Counted from the stretch's first letter, positions 1 to 10,369 are shown. The stretch: DNA of 64,000 bases from Sulfidibacterium sp964549335 (GCA_964549335.1 CAZJUQ010000038.1:62001-126000), one strand, 5' to 3'. Notes: generated from the sequence alone by a model not told the origin. Translations and numbers: made by a program.

Positions 1-1527
1 GGAACTTTAACCTCCACAGGAACAGGAACGGGTTACTTGAGATTTGGACGCTTATACGTTGATGATGCGGGAACCTTTTCGAAAACCGGCGGTACATTAA
101 CCCCCGACGATATTCAAGTAAACAAACATTATTCCCTTACGCTCAACAGCGACTGGGATGTGGGCTCAATACCTTTTAATTTATTGGGCAAAATGACTGT
201 AAACCCTGGAAAAACACTATCGTTCGACTCGACATTTACCATATATTCCACGGCAAATTATCAAGGGTCGCTAATCAATTACGGCACGGTTTCCGACAAC
301 ATAAAAGTGCAATGTTATTTGACTTCGCAACAATGGTATGGTATTTCGGCTCCGGTGGATAACCAACAGGCAGGTGTATTTTACCTCGGCGGCTCTCCCG
401 ACGTATGGATGAAAAAATATAACGAAGAATCAAACAGTTACAGTTTTATTACCGATATAACCACCGATTTGCAAGATATGCACGGCTGGTTCGTATGGCT
501 CGGGGGATCTTCGTCGCACACTTTTGAATTTGACGGACCGGTACGTACCGGAACCGTGGGATCGAACAACAATCTGATACGAACAACCGATACAACCGGG
601 TATAATTTCGTCGGGAACCCTTTTCCTTCTGCTATTGATTGGGATGCTGCTTCCGGCTGGACAAAAACCAATATCGAAAATGCTATTTACATTTACAACA
701 ACGGAAACTGGGCTACATATATCAACGGAACGGGAACTAACGGCGGTTCGTCGCATATTGCCATGAATCAAGGTTTTTTCGTTCAAGTTTCCGACGGAGG
801 AGGACCATATCCCGAATACGGAACCCTGAAAATGACCAGCGACGTGTGTGTGCACAGCGATACGGCATTTATGAAAATCACTCCCGGAACTCAAAAAATC
901 ATCCGCCTGCAAATTAACGACGGAAACCTGAAAGACGAAACCGTTATACGGGTGACGGAAAATGCAAGCGAAGGTTGGGACGGAAATCTCGACGCTCACA
1001 AACTGTTTAGTTTCAACCCCCAAATTCCGCAAATATTTTCAACGGGCAACGGCTTTATGTCGATAAATTCAATACCCCCAGGAGTAAAAACCGTACCTTT
1101 GGACGTGAAAGGGGTAAACGGCAATCTATTAACCGTATCGTTAATGCAAGGCGACGACTTCGAAAACATTTTTCTTTACGATAATTTAACGGCACAAATT
1201 ACCGACCTCAAAAAAGAGGCTTACTCTTTTACTTATGACGAAAGTTTTGCCAACCGTTTTGTACTCTCCTTCCTCGTTACGGATTTAAGCGGCAAAAAAA
1301 CAGGAAACAAAAAATTTAACGTTTTTGCTCGCGGCAAAACCGTAGAAGTGGTTTTTAATGACATTTCCAAAGCCGAAATTATTATATATAATTTGTTGGG
1401 ACAGGAAATAACTCGTAAAAACACAACATCAAGGGTAAACAATTTTTCAATATCCGAAACGGGCTATTACATTGTAAAAGTAAAAGGAGAAAGATATTCG
1501 ACAAGTAAAAAAGTATTTATAAGGTAA
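1..1527 (+). CDS. Secreted T9SS cargo protein, C-terminal part (5' end outside window)
   Basis: The reading frame is open from base 1, so this is the end of a longer gene; the TTG at 37 is probably not the real start. About 508 residues are visible. Most of it is a beta-rich, Gly/Thr/Asn-rich region of the kind found before the sorting domain in very large Bacteroidota surface proteins. The last ~75 residues form a type A T9SS sorting domain, with NLLGQEI and a GYYIVKVKG strand followed by a basic end (SKKVFIR). It should be exported through Sec and then T9SS to the cell surface or medium. The stop lies 22 bases before the next gene, which suggests co-transcription. The function of the missing N-terminal part cannot be told. 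Confidence 0.8.
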   Translation, partial: GTLTSTGTGTGYLRFGRLYVDDAGTFSKTGGTLTPDDIQVNKHYSLTLNSDWDVGSIPFNLLGKMTVNPGKTLSFDSTFTIYSTANYQGSLINYGTVSDNIKVQCYLTSQQWYGISAPVDNQQAGVFYLGGSPDVWMKKYNEESNSYSFITDITTDLQDMHGWFVWLGGSSSHTFEFDGPVRTGTVGSNNNLIRTTDTTGYNFVGNPFPSAIDWDAASGWTKTNIENAIYIYNNGNWATYINGTGTNGGSSHIAMNQGFFVQVSDGGGPYPEYGTLKMTSDVCVHSDTAFMKITPGTQKIIRLQINDGNLKDETVIRVTENASEGWDGNLDAHKLFSFNPQIPQIFSTGNGFMSINSIPPGVKTVPLDVKGVNGNLLTVSLMQGDDFENIFLYDNLTAQITDLKKEAYSFTYDESFANRFVLSFLVTDLSGKKTGNKKFNVFARGKTVEVVFNDISKAEIIIYNLLGQEITRKNTTSRVNNFSISETGYYIVKVKGERYSTSKKVFIR

Positions 1528-1549
1528 AAATATTTTTAAAAAATAAAAT

Positions 1550-4500
1550 ATGAAAAAATTAATACGCTTTTCCCCATTTGTTGTTTTGCTCGCAGTGGTG
1601 GTATTTCCCACCATGGTATTAGGGCAAATGTCGATTCTTTTGGTTAATGACAACAATTATACACCTTCAAGAGTTACGGCAATTCAAACCGCAATAACCA
1701 ATAACGGTTATTCATATACCGATTACGACCCTTCGGCACAGGGAGGTGGTCCCTCATATTCGTATATGAGCAATTTCGATTTGGTAATATGGTACACGGG
1801 AAACGATGGGGTAGGACTCTATTTTTGGAACGGCACCGATACCGACAACCAAGACATTAAAGATTATATCGACAACGGAGGCATGTTTTGGCTCCAAGGC
1901 ATCGACTTTTTATACGACCGCTACGGTGCGGCTCCCGATACTTTTTCGGCAGGCGATTTTGTTTACGATTACCTCGGCATTGAAGAGTACCATGCACAAT
2001 CGCACGCCGACGACGGAGGCACCGGTGTTGAACAATTCGACGTAGTGCCAGGAAACCCCATATTTACATTTACACCTATGGAGTGGGTATGGCCAACCTT
2101 ATGGTATGCCGATGCTCTCGTCCCAACACCGGATGCCGATACAATATACCGCATGGGACCCGCAGGATATGTTTTCGATAACTATTTCAGCAGCATATAT
2201 CTTGAAAAAGGTAGCGGAAAAGTATTGACAATAACAGGCGAAACCGGTAAAATAGATACACAAGCCAATACCGACACCTATATTGGTGAAGGATTAACCT
2301 ACTTTCAGCAATTCGTAACAGTGCAAATCCTTGTTGACAGCATTCATGTATACGGACAAAACGGAGATACAACAATTACACAAGATAGTGGTACTTTACA
2401 AATGTATGCGGAAGTTTTTCCTTCTAACGCCACCGATACGACAGTTGTTTGGAGTGTTATTCCCGGAACGGCAACCGCCACCATCGATACCGCCGGTTTA
2501 CTGCAATCTACGGGAACTCCTGCGGGAAACGGTACCGTTTGGGTTAAAGCCACTGCCGCCGACGGCTCGGGAACAGCCGACTCCATGCTGGTAACAATAT
2601 CCAATCAAGGAACAAGTACCGACTTTCATGTATTGCTCGTCAACGATGACGATTACACCCCCGACCGTTACCTCGAAATAGACACGGCACTTTCCCAATT
2701 GGGGTACAATTACGACATTTACAATATTGCCGTTACCGACACTTTTCCCGACACCACGGTATTAAACAACTACGAAACGGTAATTTGGTACACCGGTAAC
2801 GACGGAGTTAACCTTAAATTGTGGGATTTGTCCGACACAAGCGATTACAAATTTAACCAACCACTAATAGACTACATAGACAACGGAGGCATTGTTTGGC
2901 TTCAAGGACTCGACTTTTTATACGATATATACGGACAAGCACCCGACAATTTCACTGCGGGACAATTTATTTACGACTATATGGGTATTGAAGAGTACCA
3001 TGCCCAATCGCATGCCGACGACGGAGGTACCGGAATGCCCGAAATGGATACCGTATATTTAAACGGGATTTTCTCGATAAACCCCGTGCAGTGGACATAT
3101 TCCGAACTTTGGTACGCCGATGCCCTTACAACTTCGCCCGGAGCAAAAGGTGTTTACAATATGGGGCCCGACAGTTATCAGTTTTCCGACTACTTTTGCG
3201 GTTTGTACAAATACCAGTCAAACAACGGAATTGTGATGAGTTTTGCCGTCGAAACGGCACGTATTGACACACAAGCCAATACCGACACTTTAATATCACA
3301 AGGATTGCAGTTCTTCGAAAATTACATTAACGGAACCGTATTTGTTGACAGCATATATGTTTACGGTGAAAACGGTGCCACAACAATTACGCAAGATAGC
3401 GGTACACTTCAAATGTATGCCGACCTGTTTCCTTATTGTGCCCCCGACACCAATGTTATCTGGAGTGTTATTCCCGGAACGGCAACCGCTACCATAAGCA
3501 GTACGGGATTGCTTCAAGCCACGGGGACACCTGCCGGTAACGGTACCGTTTGGGTAAAAGCCACTGCCGCCGACGGAGGTGGTGCCGCCGACTCGGTACT
3601 GATTACTATCTCAAACCAAGGCGGAGGTAACGACTTTTACGTACTCTTGGTAAATGATAACGATTACGGCAGCGACCGTTATCTGGAACTCGATACCGCA
3701 CTCACCGATTTGGGTTATATACACGACATTTACAATACCGTGAATACGGGCACATATCCCGACTCGGCTCTGTTGATAAATTACGACGTGGTAATTTGGT
3801 ACACCGGTAACGACGGCGTTGACCTCAAACTTTGGGATACTTCCGACCCCAATAATTATAAATTCAATGCCCCCTTAAGGTATTATTTGGGATACGGTGG
3901 AATTGTTTGGCTTCAAGGACTCGATTTTCTTTACGATGTCGTGGGGAATGCCCCTGTAACCTTCTCTCCCGGTCAATTTATATACGATGATATGGGCATA
4001 GAAGAGTATCATGCACAATCGCATGTTGATGACGGCGGCACAGGATTGCCCGAAATGGACACCGTACATTACAACGGTATATTCTCATTAAACCCCGTAC
4101 AGTGGACATATCCGGAATTGTGGTATGCCGACGCTCTCGTTCCTTCCGGCGAAGGTAGAGGCGTATATCATATGGGTCCCGATTCTTACCAGTTTTCAGG
4201 ATATTTGTGCGGATTATACAAATACCAGTCGAACAGCAGCGGGTTAACCATGAGTTTTGCAGTGGAAACGGCACGTATCGATTCGCAAGCCAACACCGAT
4301 ACCTTAATAGCTCAAGGAATGAACTTTTTCGAATATTACCTTAACAACACCATTTTGGTCGACAGTATTTCGGTGTACGGCGAAAACGGTGCAACATCAA
4401 TAACACAAAACGGAGGAACACTGCAAATGTATGCCGATGTATTTCCAATGTATGCTCCCGACAACAATGTAACATGGAGTGTAACCCCCGGCACCGCTAC

Positions 4501-5626
4501 CGCTACCATTACCCCCGACGGTCTGTTACAAGCCACGGGAACACCCGCCGGTAACGGTACGGTATATGTTAAAGCCGTTGCCACAGACGGCTCGAACGTA
4601 GCCGACTCCCTGTTGATAACCATCTCGAACCAAGGCACATCCGCCGATTTTACAATTCTGTTGGTAAATGATAATGCCAATGACCCCGACCGTTATTTGG
4701 TTATCGACACCACACTTAACAATTTGGGATATACATACGATGTCTATAATACCGTAAACACTCACGACTTCCCCGATTCAAGCACCCTTGCAAATTACAA
4801 TTTGGTAATTTGGTACACCGGAAACGACGGCGTTGACCTCTATTTGTGGGACACATCCGATACTACCGACTATAAATTTAATGCCCCTCTCAAACAATAC
4901 GTTGATAACGGAGGCTATGTTTGGGTTCAAGGGCTCGACTTTTTGTACGACATTTACGGATTAGCTCCCGACACCTTGCATCAGGGACAATTTGTTTACG
5001 ACTATATGGGCATTGAAGAGTATCATGCACAATCAAAAGTTGATGACGGAGGAGTGGGATTACCCGAAATGGATGTGGTTCCAAATAATGGTGTCTGTAC
5101 GCTTTCCCCTGTAAAATGGGTATATTCAACATTATGGTATGCCGATGCCATTGCCTTGGCTCCGCAAACCGGAGGTATCTATACCATGGGTCCCGACAAT
5201 TATATTTTTTCCGATTATTATTGCGCATTCAAAAAGGAGTTGTTCCCCGGCATTATTATTACGTTTACAATAGAAACAGCCCGCATAGACACAAGGGAAA
5301 ATACCGAAGAGCTGTTTTATGAAGTAATTGAATACTTCCGTTTATATACCGGAATACACAAAAACAATTTACCTGCGCAACATGATTATACACTCTATCC
5401 AAATCCGGCCACAAACACTCTGTTTCTGAAAAACAACAGTGCAAACCAAACGGATATAAAATTTCAACTTTACGATATTAACGGAAGAGAAGTAAATAAT
5501 TACTCAACAAGTAATATGGGAAAAGGAAATATGTTGATTAACATTGTAAATTTACCAAACGGGTTATATATTTACAAAATCATCTCCGTTTCAGGAAATG
5601 AAACGGGAAAATTGTTAAAACATTAA
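1550..5626 (+). CDS. Secreted protein of four tandem GATase-like domains separated by Big2 domains, T9SS sorted
   Basis: 1358 residues. A signal peptide (MKKLIRFSPFVVLLAVVV, cut near VLGQ) is followed by a unit repeated with a period of about 335-340 residues. Each unit has a ~235-residue flavodoxin or glutamine-amidotransferase-like domain, starting ILLVND and containing VIWYTGNDG, NGG..WLQG.DFLYD, YHAQSH.DDGG, LWYADA and ETARIDT. A ~95-residue bacterial Ig-like (Big2) domain follows (Q.SGTLQMYA, TPAGNGTVWVKA, TISNQG). The GATase-like domains begin near residues 27, 358, 695 and 1033; the Big2 domains begin near 262, 601 and 936. A type A T9SS sorting domain (LYPNPATN onward) fills residues ~1277-1358. 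No amidotransferase Cys-His-Glu triad is evident, so a binding or structural role is as likely as catalysis. The next gene is a shorter paralogue. Confidence 0.85.
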   Translation: MKKLIRFSPFVVLLAVVVFPTMVLGQMSILLVNDNNYTPSRVTAIQTAITNNGYSYTDYDPSAQGGGPSYSYMSNFDLVIWYTGNDGVGLYFWNGTDTDNQDIKDYIDNGGMFWLQGIDFLYDRYGAAPDTFSAGDFVYDYLGIEEYHAQSHADDGGTGVEQFDVVPGNPIFTFTPMEWVWPTLWYADALVPTPDADTIYRMGPAGYVFDNYFSSIYLEKGSGKVLTITGETGKIDTQANTDTYIGEGLTYFQQFVTVQILVDSIHVYGQNGDTTITQDSGTLQMYAEVFPSNATDTTVVWSVIPGTATATIDTAGLLQSTGTPAGNGTVWVKATAADGSGTADSMLVTISNQGTSTDFHVLLVNDDDYTPDRYLEIDTALSQLGYNYDIYNIAVTDTFPDTTVLNNYETVIWYTGNDGVNLKLWDLSDTSDYKFNQPLIDYIDNGGIVWLQGLDFLYDIYGQAPDNFTAGQFIYDYMGIEEYHAQSHADDGGTGMPEMDTVYLNGIFSINPVQWTYSELWYADALTTSPGAKGVYNMGPDSYQFSDYFCGLYKYQSNNGIVMSFAVETARIDTQANTDTLISQGLQFFENYINGTVFVDSIYVYGENGATTITQDSGTLQMYADLFPYCAPDTNVIWSVIPGTATATISSTGLLQATGTPAGNGTVWVKATAADGGGAADSVLITISNQGGGNDFYVLLVNDNDYGSDRYLELDTALTDLGYIHDIYNTVNTGTYPDSALLINYDVVIWYTGNDGVDLKLWDTSDPNNYKFNAPLRYYLGYGGIVWLQGLDFLYDVVGNAPVTFSPGQFIYDDMGIEEYHAQSHVDDGGTGLPEMDTVHYNGIFSLNPVQWTYPELWYADALVPSGEGRGVYHMGPDSYQFSGYLCGLYKYQSNSSGLTMSFAVETARIDSQANTDTLIAQGMNFFEYYLNNTILVDSISVYGENGATSITQNGGTLQMYADVFPMYAPDNNVTWSVTPGTATATITPDGLLQATGTPAGNGTVYVKAVATDGSNVADSLLITISNQGTSADFTILLVNDNANDPDRYLVIDTTLNNLGYTYDVYNTVNTHDFPDSSTLANYNLVIWYTGNDGVDLYLWDTSDTTDYKFNAPLKQYVDNGGYVWVQGLDFLYDIYGLAPDTLHQGQFVYDYMGIEEYHAQSKVDDGGVGLPEMDVVPNNGVCTLSPVKWVYSTLWYADAIALAPQTGGIYTMGPDNYIFSDYYCAFKKELFPGIIITFTIETARIDTRENTEELFYEVIEYFRLYTGIHKNNLPAQHDYTLYPNPATNTLFLKNNSANQTDIKFQLYDINGREVNNYSTSNMGKGNMLINIVNLPNGLYIYKIISVSGNETGKLLKH

Positions 5627-5695
5627 TAAACCGTTAAGGGGAAAACATTCTCAATGACGTCATAATTAAAAAAGATATAACAAAAAATAAAGACC

Positions 5696-7762
5696 ATGAA
5701 AAAAGATTACAAATTTATTATTACGATTATGCTTGCGCTTATTTCGTTTAACGGATTCGGTTTAAGCATACTGCTTGTTAACGATAACGGATATGCCCCC
5801 GAGAGGGTGGATGTTATAAAACAAGCAATAACCGGTGCAGGTTACGATTTTTCATTTTACGATGCAGCCTCCGAAGGGAGCTCACCGTCATACTCTTTGA
5901 TGTCGAATTTCGACCTTGTAATATGGTACACGGGAAACGACGGAAGCGGACTCTTTTTTTGGAACGGTAACGATTCGGATAACGATAACATTAAACAATA
6001 TATCGACAACGGAGGCATGTTTTGGCTGCAAGGTTTAGACTTTATCTGGGACAGATACAAAGATGTCCCTTTCGACTTTTACGAAGACGATATGCTACAC
6101 GACTATTTCGGCATTTCGCAAATTGTCGGACAATCACACGTTGACGATGGACTATATTCGGACGGTGTACCCGAACTCGATGTTATTGCCGGCAACGGTA
6201 TTTTTACAATGTCGCCGGTGAAATGGACATACGAAACCATGTGGTATGTGGACGCCCTTAATGCTGTGGAAAATGCGGTACCTGTTTACAGATTGGGACC
6301 CGAAGGGTATGATTTTTACGACAATTATGCCGGCATTTATTTCGAAAAAGGAAACGGAAAAGTGCTTACTTTTACTTTTGAAACCGCACGTTTAGATACT
6401 CCCGAAAATACAATCGCGCTTTTCAAAGAGGGGCTCGATTACTTTAAACAGTTCGGACAAGGCGAAATAATCCACGTTACCGGAATTGATGTATATGCCG
6501 AAGATGGCGCCACTACAATTACCGAAAACGAAGGCACACTGCAAATGTATGCCGATGTACAACCCGACAGCGCCACCAACAAAGCCGTCTTTTGGTCGGT
6601 TACTCCCGGAACGGCTTACGCCACCATAAACAACGAAGGCTTATTGCAAGCGGCAGGCTCGAACATCGGAAACGGAACCGTATGGGTGAAAGCCACTGCT
6701 GCCGACGGCTCCGGAATTGCCGACTCCATTGAAATCACAATCTCAAACCAAGTCGCTCCCGAAGGATTTAACATACTTTTTGTTAACGATAACGGACATA
6801 CTCCCGACCGTTATACAAAACTCGACACCGTTCTTATGGACCTTAATTACGACTATACAATATTTAACACTGTGGAAACAGGTACCGCTCCCGATTTGGT
6901 GACACTCAGCAAATATGAACTCGTCATATGGTACACCGGTAACGACGGTGTAGCTCTTAAACTTTGGGATATTAGCGATACCAACAACTATAAGTTTAAT
7001 GCCCCGTTAATTCAATACATTAACCACGGAGGCAATATATGGCTACAAGGACTCGACTTTATTTACGACGTTTACGGAAAAGCTCCCGACGATTTTTCAG
7101 CAGGACAATTCGTTTACGATTACATGGGAATAAAAAGTTATGTGGGGCAATCTCACGTTGACGACGAAGAGATAAACCTGCAACAACTCGATGCCGTTGA
7201 CGGAAACGATGTCTGCACATTCACTCCTGTAAAATGGGTGTACAGCGAAGGGTTATACTATGCCGATGCTTACGACATTACACCGGCGGCAAAAGCCATT
7301 TATAATATGGGACCGGTAGGCTATCCGTTATATGGAAAAACCTGCGCACTCTATAAAAAATCAAGAGGCAGGGGAACGGTAATGACTTGGGCTTTTGAAA
7401 CCGCACGCATCGACACTTATGAAAATACAAAAATCATTTTCGACCAAACACTAACCTGGTTTAAAAATAATTTGGGCATCGAAGAAAACAATGCCTTTGA
7501 TGGTGAAGTTATAAAAGTTTATCCCAATCCGGCATTTAACACAACAACAATTTCGTATAACTTAAACGAAAAATCGGATGTAAATATAGCCATATTCGAT
7601 TTATCGGGAAAAAAGGTATGGGAAAACAGCATGGGCACGCAAACCCAAGGACAACACTCTATACAAATAAACCGTAATGCATTAAACCTAAACGATGGAA
7701 TCTATTTCTATTCAATATCGACAGGTAACAATGCCGTAAGCGGAAAAATATTATTTAAATAA
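5696..7762 (+). CDS. Secreted protein of two GATase-like domains with one Big2 domain, T9SS sorted
   Basis: 688 residues. It is a paralogue of the preceding gene with the same parts: a signal peptide (~1-22), a GATase-like domain (~23-255), a Big2 domain (~259-352), a second GATase-like domain (~357-595) and a T9SS sorting domain starting at VYPNPAFN (~605-688). The signature stretches VIWYTGNDG, NGG.FWLQGLDF, GQSHVDD and FETARLDT/FETARIDT are kept. The YHAQSH of the larger paralogue reads VGQSH in both copies here, so the two genes diverged after duplication. The 69-base gap before it contains a 10-base palindrome (ATGACGTCAT at 5654-5663) of unknown meaning. The protein is secreted; its function is unknown. 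Confidence 0.85.
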   Translation: MKKDYKFIITIMLALISFNGFGLSILLVNDNGYAPERVDVIKQAITGAGYDFSFYDAASEGSSPSYSLMSNFDLVIWYTGNDGSGLFFWNGNDSDNDNIKQYIDNGGMFWLQGLDFIWDRYKDVPFDFYEDDMLHDYFGISQIVGQSHVDDGLYSDGVPELDVIAGNGIFTMSPVKWTYETMWYVDALNAVENAVPVYRLGPEGYDFYDNYAGIYFEKGNGKVLTFTFETARLDTPENTIALFKEGLDYFKQFGQGEIIHVTGIDVYAEDGATTITENEGTLQMYADVQPDSATNKAVFWSVTPGTAYATINNEGLLQAAGSNIGNGTVWVKATAADGSGIADSIEITISNQVAPEGFNILFVNDNGHTPDRYTKLDTVLMDLNYDYTIFNTVETGTAPDLVTLSKYELVIWYTGNDGVALKLWDISDTNNYKFNAPLIQYINHGGNIWLQGLDFIYDVYGKAPDDFSAGQFVYDYMGIKSYVGQSHVDDEEINLQQLDAVDGNDVCTFTPVKWVYSEGLYYADAYDITPAAKAIYNMGPVGYPLYGKTCALYKKSRGRGTVMTWAFETARIDTYENTKIIFDQTLTWFKNNLGIEENNAFDGEVIKVYPNPAFNTTTISYNLNEKSDVNIAIFDLSGKKVWENSMGTQTQGQHSIQINRNALNLNDGIYFYSISTGNNAVSGKILFK

Positions 7763-7795
7763 AATAACCCCACGGGGAAAATAACAACAGAATTA

Positions 7796-9424
7796 ATGAA
7801 AGGGATTAAAAACATTTTGACGCTAACAGGTATTTTATTTGCTGCTATTTTATTTGGTCAACAACCCGACGGTATTTCCGTAAAGCAAAAAGTATTGAAC
7901 TTTTTAAAAAGCGAGAATTTGTCCGAGACATTTTCTCCTGCAGAAATAAAAACCCTGTTTGCCGGCAATTCAAACTTACCCGAAAGTTATCTGGTAACAT
8001 TATCTCCCCGTGGATTTGTGGTTATATCTTCGATAAACGAGAAACACCCTGTTTTGGCTTGGTCGACAAACCATAACTTTATTTCCGAAAAAAACGGGAA
8101 TTACACACTTGCATTGACACTATTGGAAGAGGTGGTTTCCGTTGACAAAAACGATGTAACTCACAATGCATACCAAAACATAAAAAATGTCAACGAAATT
8201 TACGGACCCTATGTCCATACCATGTGGGGACAGGTTAATTGTCGTGATGCCAACGGAGTATTGATAAATGTTACAAACATATTTACTCCCGAACATTATG
8301 CTGCGGGATGTGTTGCCGTATCGCAAGCCACAATACTGCATCACTACCGTTGGCCGCCAAAAGGTGTAGGTTCGTACTCATATACCGACAACACGGGAAG
8401 TTCGCATGGAACATATTCGGTAGATTTCGGCGAAAAGGATTACAAATGGGATTTAATGCTCGAACGTTACAGGGCGAAAATATCTACCGTTGAACAACGC
8501 GAAGCCGCAGGCGAACTTACATTCGACTGTGCGGTTTCGTTACGTATGAACTTCGAACCAAACGGCTCAACCTCCAACGTAAACCGCATTCCTCAGGCAA
8601 TAGCACAGCACTTCAGATTCACTGCATTATATCGCTCACGTTCCTCATCCACATTTTGGAGTCTGCTCGACAATAATATGATATATAAAAAACCGGTGGT
8701 ATTGGCCTTGGAAAACAGTAGCGGCGGTGGACATTCGGTAGTTTGCGACGGCCTTAAAATCGATGAAAACGGCACTTTTTACCACCTGAATATGGGTTGG
8801 TGGGGTGCATCAAACGGTTGGTACAAAATTCGAGGTTCCTTCAATGCGGGAGGTTACAGTCGCGTTTTGGGAGGCGCCATGAATATTATTCCCGAACCAA
8901 TGATAATCCCTCCCGTTATTGATGCCGATTCTATAGAATTTGACCTCGTTTGGCGCTATCCCGCAAAAGCCGAAGCCGAAGCGTTTCAAGTACAAAAGAA
9001 AGTTAACGACGGCAGCTGGATTGATATCACTGATAACACTACCGATACCACACTACATATTTTAGTTGACCCCGAAAAAGAATACCAGTTTAGAGTTAGA
9101 GCCAAAACCAACGGAAAGTGGTATCAAAACAGTTGGAGCACAGTGGAAAAATTAAAAAGAAACTATGTGGGTATTCACGAAACGGAAAAACTCCGGTTTA
9201 AATGCTATCCCAATCCGTTCTCTAAAACATTGACACTTCATTTTGATAAAAATTTCAGTGGTACTGTCTCAGTTTTCACCGTTACGGGTGAAAAAATTTT
9301 CATTAAAAAATATCTTTCCGTCAACAAAACGAAAATAGACGCAAGCAACTGGAAACAAGGTGTATATTTTATAAAAATATCCGATAATTCATTTTTTTCG
9401 ATTAAAAAAATTATAAAAAAATAA
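7796..9424 (+). CDS. Secreted C10-family (streptopain/SpeB-like) cysteine protease, T9SS sorted
   Basis: 542 residues. A signal peptide (~1-22, ending LFGQQ) precedes a propeptide-like region similar to the streptopain inhibitor domain (PESYLVTLSPRGFVVIS, HPVLAWS). The catalytic Cys172 lies in AAGCVAVSQATILHHYRWP and the catalytic His313 in GGGHSVVCDG, followed by NMGWWG and NGWY, as is usual in family C10. The C-terminal part has a fibronectin-like stretch and a T9SS sorting domain (CYPNPFSKT to the end, ~465-542). It should be a secreted papain-fold endopeptidase made as a zymogen. Its stop is only 4 bases from the fecR start, the place where an ECF sigma gene would normally sit. This ties it to the SusCD uptake unit and suggests it makes peptides for import. 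Confidence 0.88.
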   Translation: MKGIKNILTLTGILFAAILFGQQPDGISVKQKVLNFLKSENLSETFSPAEIKTLFAGNSNLPESYLVTLSPRGFVVISSINEKHPVLAWSTNHNFISEKNGNYTLALTLLEEVVSVDKNDVTHNAYQNIKNVNEIYGPYVHTMWGQVNCRDANGVLINVTNIFTPEHYAAGCVAVSQATILHHYRWPPKGVGSYSYTDNTGSSHGTYSVDFGEKDYKWDLMLERYRAKISTVEQREAAGELTFDCAVSLRMNFEPNGSTSNVNRIPQAIAQHFRFTALYRSRSSSTFWSLLDNNMIYKKPVVLALENSSGGGHSVVCDGLKIDENGTFYHLNMGWWGASNGWYKIRGSFNAGGYSRVLGGAMNIIPEPMIIPPVIDADSIEFDLVWRYPAKAEAEAFQVQKKVNDGSWIDITDNTTDTTLHILVDPEKEYQFRVRAKTNGKWYQNSWSTVEKLKRNYVGIHETEKLRFKCYPNPFSKTLTLHFDKNFSGTVSVFTVTGEKIFIKKYLSVNKTKIDASNWKQGVYFIKISDNSFFSIKKIIKK

Positions 9425-9428
9425 TAAG

Positions 9429-10349
9429 GTGAAAGAAAATATAGAAAATATCATTGCAAAATATTTTGCCGGGGAATCGACATCTGTGGAAAAAACACAG
9501 GTTGAAAAATTCAAAAAAGAGAATCCGTCGGAATATGAAAAATACCTTAAAGCATACAACGAAAATCATTTTGAAAGCAGGGTTTTTGAATCTTCCGGCG
9601 TAAAAGAGCATGTTTTACGGTCGATAAATAAAAATAAAACAGTGCTGCCCTACTACAAAAAGTATCTTAGATATGCAGCACTCTTTGCAGGTCTGTTTTT
9701 GTTATCGGCTCTCTATTTTTACTTTTTTCAAAAACAAAACATATCGTACACAAACAATACAGGCGATAAATTAAAAATAGAATTACCCGACGGCTCAAAA
9801 CTTTTGCTCGACAAAGGCGCAAGTATAGCTTACGAGAAAACACGTGCCGGCTGGTTCTCAAGGGAGGTTACCATGAACGGTAGAATCTTTTTCAACATAA
9901 TTCATAATGACAAAAAACCCTTCAAAGTAATTGAAAAAAGAGTTTCAATTACAGATTTGGGAACAGAATTCACCGTTAACGTTCTTTCCAATCATACACA
10001 GATAATACTGTCGTCAGGTAAAATTGATGTAATTTCAAACAACGGAAAACAAGAACAGATAGCAGAAAAAAAAGGTGAGCAAATAATTGTTGATAACGCC
10101 GGAAATATTAACAAAAATCAAATAAATCCCAATTTATATACTTCGTGGACAAAGAAAAAATTGTTTTTCAACAACTGTACCGTTGGCGAAGTAATTCAAC
10201 TTTTACACGACAGTTACGACATAAAAGTCGCTTTGACCGATAAATCGGCATTGGACAAAAAACTTTCGGGTTCGGCTCCTTCCGATAATCCCTTATTAAT
10301 ATTAAAAGCAATTTCACAAATTATTCATAAAAAGATTGTTGTAAATTAA
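9429..10349 (+). CDS. FecR-family anti-sigma factor
   Basis: 306 residues from a GTG start at 9429; no better ATG lies before the conserved N-terminus. The N-terminal cytoplasmic part (1-78) is followed by one membrane helix (~81-100, YAALFAGLFLLSALYFYFF). The periplasmic FecR domain follows (~110-215: LPDGSKLLLDKGASIAY, GRIFFNI, F.V....ITDLGTEFTVN). After it comes a STN/SusC-contacting C-terminal domain. In this family the periplasmic part senses the N-terminal STN domain of the SusC partner, and the cytoplasmic part binds an ECF sigma factor. Here the STN-bearing SusC is the next gene, but no sigma gene is in the window, so the sigma must be encoded elsewhere or lost. Confidence 0.9.
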   Translation: MKENIENIIAKYFAGESTSVEKTQVEKFKKENPSEYEKYLKAYNENHFESRVFESSGVKEHVLRSINKNKTVLPYYKKYLRYAALFAGLFLLSALYFYFFQKQNISYTNNTGDKLKIELPDGSKLLLDKGASIAYEKTRAGWFSREVTMNGRIFFNIIHNDKKPFKVIEKRVSITDLGTEFTVNVLSNHTQIILSSGKIDVISNNGKQEQIAEKKGEQIIVDNAGNINKNQINPNLYTSWTKKKLFFNNCTVGEVIQLLHDSYDIKVALTDKSALDKKLSGSAPSDNPLLILKAISQIIHKKIVVN

Positions 10350-10369
10350 ACATCCATTAATCAAAACTT

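Noticed and set aside
5654..5663. Palindrome ATGACGTCAT between the two repeat-protein genes
   Set aside because: Ten bases only, no second copy seen nearby and no known bacterial regulator match; chance occurrence in this much sequence is likely.
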